From positions 1-64,000 of the forward strand of contig NZ_JANZYP010000006.1 of assembly GCF_025506355.1 (NCBI RefSeq): DNA of 64,000 nucleotides, in the 5' to 3' direction. The DNA comes from Sphaerisporangium corydalis (GTDB taxonomy: Bacteria; Actinomycetota; Actinomycetes; Streptosporangiales; Streptosporangiaceae). Shown piece after piece: positions 58,243-64,000 of the stretch. The notes below the pieces were generated by a model. The model saw nothing but the letters and a program-made list of their open reading frames with translations, had not been told where the DNA came from and ran no database searches. Both the position numbers and the translations under genes were made by a program. Position 1 is the stretch's first letter. Every line of letters starts with the position of its first letter.

Positions 58243-59229
58243 CTAGCCGCCGAGCCGCCCGGCGACGTTTTCGTACGTTGTCAGGACCAGGTCCCAGAAG
58301 CGGGGGACGTCGATCGAGGTGCCGACCATGGCGTTCGGGGCGCGTCCGGCGAGGCCGAAGTCGGTGACGGTCATCCCCGAGGTGTACCGGCCGGCCGTCT
58401 CGACCTGGACCACGGCCGGTTCCAGCGTGACCAGCGAGGGGTCGATCAGGTAGGCGAGCGCGCATGCGTCGTGGACGGCGGGGCCCTCGTCGGCGGTGAC
58501 CATGCCGTAGAACTCCACGCAGGGCACGAGCAGGTCGGTGCCGAGCCGGCCCATCGCCCGCATGCGGTCGACGATCCTCCCGACGGCGAGCGCCTGGCGG
58601 CTCACGTCCAGGCCGATCGTCGTCACCGTCCAGCCGGCGCCGAAGACCACGGCGGCGGACTCGGGGTCGGCGGCGATGTTGAACTCGGCGGCGGGGGAGT
58701 AGTTGCCCCGGGTGTAGGAGCCGCCGAGGATCGCGAACTCGCGCGCCCAGTCGACCACCCTCGGCTCCTTGAGCACGGCCAGGGCCACGTTGGTGAGCGG
58801 GCCGATGGCGACCAGGGTGATCTCGCCGGGTGCGGCCCTGAGCGTGTCGATGATGAAGTCGGCGGCGTGCCCGTCGCGCGGGGGGAGCACGGCCTCGGGC
58901 AGCCGGGCCCCGCCCAGGCCGAACTCGCCGTGCACGTTGGCCGCGTCCTTCGGGGTGCGCCGCCGGGCGGCCAGGGTGTCCCGCGCGTCCGGTTCGTTCC
59001 ACGGGTCGCGCAGCAGGGGGCCCGCGCTTCCGGCCGTCACCGGGACCTCGGGGAAGCCGAGGAACTCGCGCAGCCGCAGGGCGTTGGCGGTGGTGTAGGC
59101 GAGGTTGACGTTCCCGCCGACGGTGGTGATCCCGACGATCTCCAGGGCGGGACTCCCGTGCGCGAGCGTGATGGCCAGCGCGTCGTCGATGCCCGGGTCA
59201 CAGTCGATGATGATCTTCCTGGCGCTCAC
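58243..59229 (-). CDS. Nucleoside hydrolase (IunH family)
   Basis: A 328-residue nucleoside hydrolase. The Ca-binding motif DCDPGIDD begins at residue 9; later EFNIAADPESAAVVF and VHDACALAYLIDP carry the other metal and base-recognition residues (Asn, Asp and His). It would split ribonucleosides to base and ribose for salvage. The GTG at 59229 has its GGAAGG very close, so the exact start is less certain. Confidence 0.88.
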   Translation of the reverse strand: MSARKIIIDCDPGIDDALAITLAHGSPALEIVGITTVGGNVNLAYTTANALRLREFLGFPEVPVTAGSAGPLLRDPWNEPDARDTLAARRRTPKDAANVHGEFGLGGARLPEAVLPPRDGHAADFIIDTLRAAPGEITLVAIGPLTNVALAVLKEPRVVDWAREFAILGGSYTRGNYSPAAEFNIAADPESAAVVFGAGWTVTTIGLDVSRQALAVGRIVDRMRAMGRLGTDLLVPCVEFYGMVTADEGPAVHDACALAYLIDPSLVTLEPAVVQVETAGRYTSGMTVTDFGLAGRAPNAMVGTSIDVPRFWDLVLTTYENVAGRLGG

Positions 59230-59303
59230 CCTTCCAGCTTGGCCGACACCCCACCACCCGGCAAATCGGGAATACCACCACCTGATGGGCGGTTGGCCGG
59301 ACA

Positions 59304-60032
59304 ATGGAGCCGACCAAGCGCGGCCGGGTACGGGTAGAGCCCACCGGCAAGCGCGTCCGCACGTACATCGGGGGGCGGCCGGTGGCCGACACCTCCAGCG
59401 CACTGCTGGTCTGGGAGATCCCGTACTACCCGGCCTACTACTTCCCGGCGGCCGACGTCGACCTGAGTCGTCTCACCGCGACCGGGGCGACCGAGCACTC
59501 GCCCAGCCGGGGCGACGCCCTGGTCCACGACATCGAGGGCAGGCCCGGAGCGGCCCTGGTGTACCGCGACTCGCCGATCGATGAGCTCAAGGACACGGTG
59601 CGGTTCTCCTGGGACGCGATGGACTCGTGGTTCGAGGAGGACGAGGAGGTCTTCGTCCACCCCCGCGACCCGTACACCAGGGTGGACGTCCTGGCGAGCT
59701 CGCGCCACGTGCGCGTCGAGGTGGACGGGGTCACCGTCGCGGACTCGCGGAGCCCGCGCATCCTGTACGAGACCGGGCTGCCGCCGAGGTACTACCTGCC
59801 GAAGCCCGATGTCCGCTTCGACCTGCTGGAGCACACCGACACGGTCACGCGCTGCCCGTACAAGGGGGAGGCGGAGTACTGGTCGGCCGGGGAGAGCAAG
59901 GACATCGCCTGGTCCTACCGCACGCCGCTGCCGGAGTCGCAGAAGATCGCGAGCCTGGTCGCCTTCTGGGACGAGAAGGTCGACACCTACGTCGACGGCG
60001 TCCTGCGCGACCGGCCGAAGACCCACTTCTAG
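59304..60032 (+). CDS. DUF427 protein with two domains
   Basis: A 242-residue protein with two DUF427 units: RVRTYIGGRPVADTSSALLVWE with PAYYFPAADV in the first, and VRVEVDGVTVADSRSPRILYE with PRYYLPKPDV, TRCPYKGEAEYWS and IASLVAFWDEKVDTYVDG in the second. The Cys-Pro-Tyr-Lys-Gly motif is typical. The fold is a small beta barrel with no assigned reaction. Confidence 0.85.
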   Translation: MEPTKRGRVRVEPTGKRVRTYIGGRPVADTSSALLVWEIPYYPAYYFPAADVDLSRLTATGATEHSPSRGDALVHDIEGRPGAALVYRDSPIDELKDTVRFSWDAMDSWFEEDEEVFVHPRDPYTRVDVLASSRHVRVEVDGVTVADSRSPRILYETGLPPRYYLPKPDVRFDLLEHTDTVTRCPYKGEAEYWSAGESKDIAWSYRTPLPESQKIASLVAFWDEKVDTYVDGVLRDRPKTHF

Positions 60033-60046
60033 GTCCTCCAGCGCAT

Positions 60047-60078
60047 ACGGCCCGCGCGTGGCGTCACGCGCGGGCCGT
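60047..60078. terminator. Bidirectional terminator hairpin
   Basis: Perfect 14-base arms (60047-60060 and 60065-60078) with the loop GCGT lie between the convergent DUF427 and small protein genes, 14 bases past one stop and 33 past the other. Confidence 0.85.
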
Positions 60079-60111
60079 GCGGGAGCCTGCCTGGGAGAGG
60101 CGGCGGCGCGC

Positions 60112-60411
60112 TCAGCGCCGGATGACGTGCAGGACGCTCGCGATCCTCTCCGCGGCGGTGACGATGTCGGAGGCGTGGCCGATGCGGCCGGCCCACGAGA
60201 GCCAGAACCACCATTCACCGTCCGCCGCGTTGGCGGCGAGGACGTCTTCGGTGACCGCGGGGGCCATTGGATTGATCACGCGGAGGCGCGGATAGAGCCC
60301 GGTGCGCGCGGTCAGGCGGACCTGGAAGGCGTGCGCCTCCAACTGCGCGGCGAGTCTCTCCAGGTGGTCGATGGCCTCGGCCGACTGGACGCTCGGTGTT
60401 GCGGTCTTCAT
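60112..60411 (-). CDS. Hypothetical small protein next to an HTH regulator
   Basis: A 99-residue protein with a helical N-terminal half (AIDHLERLAAQLEAHAFQVRL), a strand-rich middle (LRVINPMAPAVTEDV) and a Trp-rich WWFWLSWAG. It resembles the small partner proteins that accompany XRE-type regulators in Streptomyces, and such a regulator is encoded divergently at 60654. ATG 60411 has GGAG 6 bases upstream. Confidence 0.65.
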   Translation of the reverse strand: MKTATPSVQSAEAIDHLERLAAQLEAHAFQVRLTARTGLYPRLRVINPMAPAVTEDVLAANAADGEWWFWLSWAGRIGHASDIVTAAERIASVLHVIRR

Positions 60412-60653
60412 GGTGGTCTCCAGCGGGGACATTGTGGGACCGGTTGGGGACCAGACTGAACCTGTGCGCGCTCAGCGGCAATCAGAGCAAATCCACTGAT
60501 AAGTGGAATACCGTCGGTTGAAGCCGGGGTTTACGTGGAAACCACGCGGGTGCCCAGGCCTCAGTCTCGTAACGCTGTAGGTCTTTAGGTGCCGACTGGT
60601 TAACATCGGGGAAACATCCGTAAGGCCGAACACTCCAGTGGCGGAGGGCAAGA

Positions 60654-62132
60654 ATGGCCCGTGGAGAGCACTCCCCGGCGTGCGCGCGACGCTGGCGGGA
60701 ACAGGCCGTGTCCCGCCAGTGGAGCCCCTGGCAGACGACACAGGCCATCAACAGCTGCTGCGGGGTGAGCCTGCTCAAGGCGCACCGCCTCGCGCGCGGC
60801 TGGTCGGCGCGCCAGGCCATCGAGGAGCTGGAGCGCCTCTGCGAGGCGCATGCCCTGGGCCTGCCCCGGGCCAGCATCGACCTGCTGAACGCCTGGGAGA
60901 ACAACCGGGCCCGGCCGAGGCCGCAGACCATCGACCAGATCGCCCGGCTCTACGCGGCGAACGCCGTGCGCCTGGGCCTGGCCGCCGACTACTGCGACGA
61001 CGGCGAGGGCCCGAACGTCGTGGTCGTCGCCTCCAACCACGCCACCCCGCCCGAGGAGGCCGTCCCGCACGCCCGCGTCGTCGCGCTCGACCCCGACGAC
61101 GAGGCCGAGCGCCGCGCGCTGTTCCACCACGCCCTGCTGAGCTCCGGGCTCCCCCTGAACGGCCGCCTGCTCGCCGAGGTCGAGCGCACCCGCCAGGACA
61201 TGGACCGCACGCTCGCCGCCGGCACGATCAGCGAGGACCAGCTCGACCGGCTCGACGAGCAGGTGCTGCGCTACCGCCGCGAGTACATCAAGAGCGCCCC
61301 GCTGCCCATGCTCTACCGGCTGATGCTGGAGATCGCCGACGTGCGCCGGCTGGTCTCCTCCCGGCAGCCCGCCGTCACCCAGCGGCGCCTGCTGAACGCC
61401 ACCACCATGCTCGCCCTGCTCTCGGCCGACGCGCTGATGAAGCTCGGCGACACCCGCCAGGCCCACGCCTGGTACGGCACGGCGCGCGCCGCCTCCGACG
61501 ACATGGGCGAGGTCAGGCTGCGCGCCCTGGTGCGGGCGCAGGAGGCCATGCTGCCGTACTACTACGGCGACCTCACCGAGACCGTCAGGCTCGCGCGCGA
61601 GGCGCGGATGCTCGCCGGGAGCGCTCCAAGTTCGCCCGCCGCACTCGGCGCAGCCGCCGAGGCGCGCGCGCTGGCGCGGATGGGCGAGCACCAGGCCGCC
61701 CGCGTCGCGCTGGCCGAGGCCGAGCGCATCTTCTCGCGGATGCCCCGCGAGGGCGCCGACCACCTCGCGTTCCGCTTCTCCGAGCGGCGGCTGCAGTTCT
61801 ACCGCATGGGCACCCTCATCGAGCTGGGCGAGTCCCAGCAGGTGCAGGAGTGGATCTCCCGGCCCTCCAGCCCCTACACGATCGACCCGGCCCTGGTCCT
61901 GCTCGACCAGGCGGCGCACGTCGCCAGGGACGGCGGCTACGACGAGGCGTGCCGGCTCGCCGAGCAGGCCCTCACGCAGGTGCCGCCGGAGCACCGCACC
62001 TCGATCGTGGTCACCCGCGCCCGCGCCCTGCTGTCCACCGTCCCGCGCGGCCAGCGCCGCACGCCCGCCGCGCGACATTTACACGACCTTCTGGCGGAGG
62101 CGGGTCCGCAACTCGCGCTGGAACGCCCATGA
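60654..62132 (+). CDS. XRE-type HTH regulator with TPR-like repeats
   Basis: A 492-residue protein with a helix-turn-helix near residues 30-110 (WSARQAIEELERL, NAWENNRARPRPQTIDQIARLY) followed by ~370 residues of helical repeats. This type is widespread in actinomycetes, often with small partner proteins. It is coupled to the following phosphotransferase-like gene by an ATGA overlap and is divergent from the small gene at 60112. Confidence 0.8.
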   Translation: MARGEHSPACARRWREQAVSRQWSPWQTTQAINSCCGVSLLKAHRLARGWSARQAIEELERLCEAHALGLPRASIDLLNAWENNRARPRPQTIDQIARLYAANAVRLGLAADYCDDGEGPNVVVVASNHATPPEEAVPHARVVALDPDDEAERRALFHHALLSSGLPLNGRLLAEVERTRQDMDRTLAAGTISEDQLDRLDEQVLRYRREYIKSAPLPMLYRLMLEIADVRRLVSSRQPAVTQRRLLNATTMLALLSADALMKLGDTRQAHAWYGTARAASDDMGEVRLRALVRAQEAMLPYYYGDLTETVRLAREARMLAGSAPSSPAALGAAAEARALARMGEHQAARVALAEAERIFSRMPREGADHLAFRFSERRLQFYRMGTLIELGESQQVQEWISRPSSPYTIDPALVLLDQAAHVARDGGYDEACRLAEQALTQVPPEHRTSIVVTRARALLSTVPRGQRRTPAARHLHDLLAEAGPQLALERP

Positions 62133-63025
62133 GCATGCTGGCGGACGAGGCCGCCGCGATCTTGGTGGAAGTGTGCGACAGCGTCGGCCTCGACGCCAGG
62201 GACGCCCAGCTGCTCCGGGTCAGGAGCAACGCGGTCTTCAAGCTCCGCGACGAGATCGTGGTCCGCATCGCCACCGCGCCCGACGCCCTCACCCGGCTGC
62301 CGGTCGTGCTGGCCGTGGCCAGGTGGCTGGCCGACCAGGGCTTCCCGACGGTGCGCCCGGCCGACGAGCTGTGCGAGCAGCCCCTGGTGTTCGACGGGCG
62401 CGTGGTGACGTTCTGGCACTACGTGCCCGCCAGCGGGCGGCCCACGACCACCCAGCTCGGGAACATCCTGCGCAGCCTGCACCTTCTGCCGGTGCCGCCG
62501 TTCCCGCTGAAGCGGCTCGCCGACCCGCTGGCCGAGGTCCGTGACTCGGTCGAGCACCGCAAGGAGGTGCTCACCCCCTGCCAGCGGGCCTGGCTGCGCG
62601 ACAGGGTGGCCGAGCTGACCGCGCGCTGGGCCGAGTTGGAGACCGAGGGACCCTCGGTGCTGCTGCACGGGGACGCCTGGATCGACAACCTGCTGCGCTG
62701 CCAGGACGGCCACGCCGTGCTCTGCGACTGGGACGGGGTCGCCGTCGGCCCCCGCGAGTGGGACCTGGTCCACACCTACCACGGGCAGCGCCGGTTCGGC
62801 CTGACCGCCTCCGACGTCGACGCCTTCGCCGGGGCGTACGGCTCGGACCTGCGCCGCTGGCACGGCTACCCGACGCTCATGGAGATCAGGGACATGTACG
62901 CGGTCGGCATCCACATCCGCAACGCGGCCCGCGACCCGTTCTCCCGCAAGGAGCTGCCCCGCCGCCTCGACTCGCTCACCCGCGGCGACGGCCAGGCCCG
63001 CTGGTACCTCGCCGAACCCGCCTGA
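62129..63025 (+). CDS. Aminoglycoside phosphotransferase-family kinase
   Basis: A 298-residue APH-type protein: the catalytic loop HGDAWIDNLL (Asp and Asn) and the metal-binding DWDGVAVGPREWDL are intact, and the N-lobe has VVRIA. Substrates of this superfamily include antibiotics, sugars and choline, so drug resistance is not implied. The coupling to an HTH/TPR regulator gene suggests joint regulation. Confidence 0.8.
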   Translation: MSMLADEAAAILVEVCDSVGLDARDAQLLRVRSNAVFKLRDEIVVRIATAPDALTRLPVVLAVARWLADQGFPTVRPADELCEQPLVFDGRVVTFWHYVPASGRPTTTQLGNILRSLHLLPVPPFPLKRLADPLAEVRDSVEHRKEVLTPCQRAWLRDRVAELTARWAELETEGPSVLLHGDAWIDNLLRCQDGHAVLCDWDGVAVGPREWDLVHTYHGQRRFGLTASDVDAFAGAYGSDLRRWHGYPTLMEIRDMYAVGIHIRNAARDPFSRKELPRRLDSLTRGDGQARWYLAEPA

Positions 63026-63254
63026 CCCTCCCGCTTGCCCTTTCCGACCGGTCGCGGCCCGTGGCCGCCTGAGCGGACGGGCGTGGCAGACTGCTTTGTC
63101 ATGATCGTCCGGCGGTCGTGAGCGGCCGGTCGCGGGGCCACGCGTGCGACAAACCAGGCTGAGTGGGCATGGGTCAGACAATGGACTCCGCGCCCGGCGG
63201 CCCCCGCCTCCGGCCGCGCCTGTGCGAAGCCGCTCGTGAGAAGGGGAGACGAGA

Positions 63255-64000
63255 ATGATCTTCGAAGGTTCCCCCCTGGACGCCGGGCTCCTCTCGCCCG
63301 TACGGGCCGGCACGACGGTCGCGGCGCTGACCTGCGACGAGGCGTTCCTGCGGGGAATGCTCGACGCCGAGGCCGCGCTCGCCCGCGCCCAGGCGCGCTT
63401 CGGCATCGTGCCCACCTCGGCCGCCGAGGCCGTCACGGCGCTGTGCGAGAAGATCGAGATCGACGTGGCCGAGCTGGCCCGCCGCGCCCGGGAGGCGGGC
63501 AACCCCGTGGTCCCCCTGCTGGCCGAGCTCCGCGCCGCCGAGGGCTCGCTGGGCGGGTTCCTGCACCACGGGGCGACCAGCCAGGACATCGTGGACACCG
63601 CGCTGATGCTGATGGCGAAACGGGCGCGCGAGGTGATCCTCGCCGACCTCGGCCGCACGCTGTACGCCCTGGCCCGGCTCGCCGACGGGCACCGCGACAC
63701 GCCGATGGCCGGGCGCACCCTCGGGCAGCACGCCGTACCGATCACATTCGGCCTGAAGGCGGCCGGCTGGCTGACGCTGGTCGCCGAGGCCAGGGCCGCC
63801 CTGCGGGAGGCGCGGCTGCCCGCCCAGCTCGGCGGCGCCGCGGGCACCCTGGAAGGGCTCGGCCCCGCCGAGCTGACCGACGTGTTCGCCGACGAGCTCG
63901 GCCTGGCACGGGCCACACTGCCCTGGCACACACGCAGGACCGCCGTCGCCGGGCTCGGCGCGGCGCTCGCGACCACGGCAGGGGCGCTCGGGAAGATCGC
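63255..64000 (+). CDS. pcaB: 3-carboxy-cis,cis-muconate cycloisomerase-like protein, N-terminal part (runs off the window)
   Basis: 248 residues are visible. SPVRAGTTVAALTCDEAFLRGMLD, GGFLHHGATSQDIVDTALML and GRTLGQHAVPITFGLKAAGW follow the PcaB pattern within the fumarase/aspartase superfamily; the last two motifs line the active site. PcaB converts beta-carboxymuconate to gamma-carboxymuconolactone in protocatechuate breakdown. Adenylosuccinate lyase is less likely because of the HAVPITFGLK motif. ATG 63255 follows AAGGGGAGA. The signature loop lies beyond the window. Confidence 0.8.
   Translation, partial: MIFEGSPLDAGLLSPVRAGTTVAALTCDEAFLRGMLDAEAALARAQARFGIVPTSAAEAVTALCEKIEIDVAELARRAREAGNPVVPLLAELRAAEGSLGGFLHHGATSQDIVDTALMLMAKRAREVILADLGRTLYALARLADGHRDTPMAGRTLGQHAVPITFGLKAAGWLTLVAEARAALREARLPAQLGGAAGTLEGLGPAELTDVFADELGLARATLPWHTRRTAVAGLGAALATTAGALGKI

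Noticed and set aside
62129-63025. Aminoglycoside resistance gene
   Set aside because: The fold and catalytic motifs are those of the APH superfamily, but substrates vary widely and nothing in context points to antibiotic resistance.

Overview
The window is high-GC DNA with GTG and ATG starts, frequent 4-base start/stop overlaps, and typical actinomycete families (SARP/BTAD and LAL-type LuxR regulators, an ECF sigma fused to a membrane domain, DUF4184 and DUF427 proteins, a FadE28/FadE29-like pair). It is chromosomal DNA of a filamentous actinomycete; order Streptosporangiales is a guess. I saw no rRNA, tRNA, CRISPR array, transposase or phage gene. Both ends cut genes.

Layout. 0-5.8 kb: a minus-strand operon for an exported polysaccharide (small membrane protein, FemAB/GNAT protein, two GT2 glycosyltransferases, a NodB-type deacetylase, a flippase and the start of another gene). 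6-10.2 kb: an ECF sigma factor with a membrane-anchored extracytoplasmic tail, and a solute-binding/VWA protein. 10.4-12.6 kb: a small unknown protein, DUF4184 and a TrmH-type RNA methyltransferase. 12.6-17.4 kb: a probable biuret-use operon (GntR regulator, biuret hydrolase-like enzyme, NCS2 permease, allophanate hydrolase). 17.4-29.4 kb: a D,D-carboxypeptidase, an AfsR-like regulator, an LPG-synthase-like membrane protein, a PIG-L deacetylase, a GT4 enzyme, a small lipoprotein and an acyl-CoA dehydrogenase pair.

29.4-48.4 kb (possibly to 51.4 kb) is the highlight: a RiPP (ribosomally made, post-translationally modified peptide) cluster of a combination I do not recognise. A plus-strand operon carries an ABC exporter, YcaO, TfuA, cytochrome P450 and O-methyltransferase. 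A minus-strand operon carries a 90-aa precursor ending in a Cys-Leu-Cys-Gly-Ala-Trp core, a radical SAM/SPASM enzyme, a PqqD-like leader-binding protein and an FAD enzyme. A second plus-strand operon carries a 66-aa peptide homologous to the precursor leader but lacking a core, a nucleotide cyclase/AAA protein, a cytoplasmic subtilase and a GAF protein. Regulators are an ATP-grasp-SARP fusion, a stand-alone LuxR HTH, a LuxR response regulator with Asn in place of the phospho-Asp, and a LAL-type LuxR. Both biosynthetic operons are preceded by the same promoter module (a CCCACG-N2-CGTGGG-type palindrome, TTGTGC, 19 bp, ATACTCGACC), so they look like one regulon.

51.4-64 kb: a NarL-type two-component system divergent from an ABC exporter across a perfect 26-bp palindrome, then a lipoprotein, a nucleoside hydrolase, DUF427, an HTH/TPR regulator coupled to a phosphotransferase-like gene, and the start of a PcaB-like gene.
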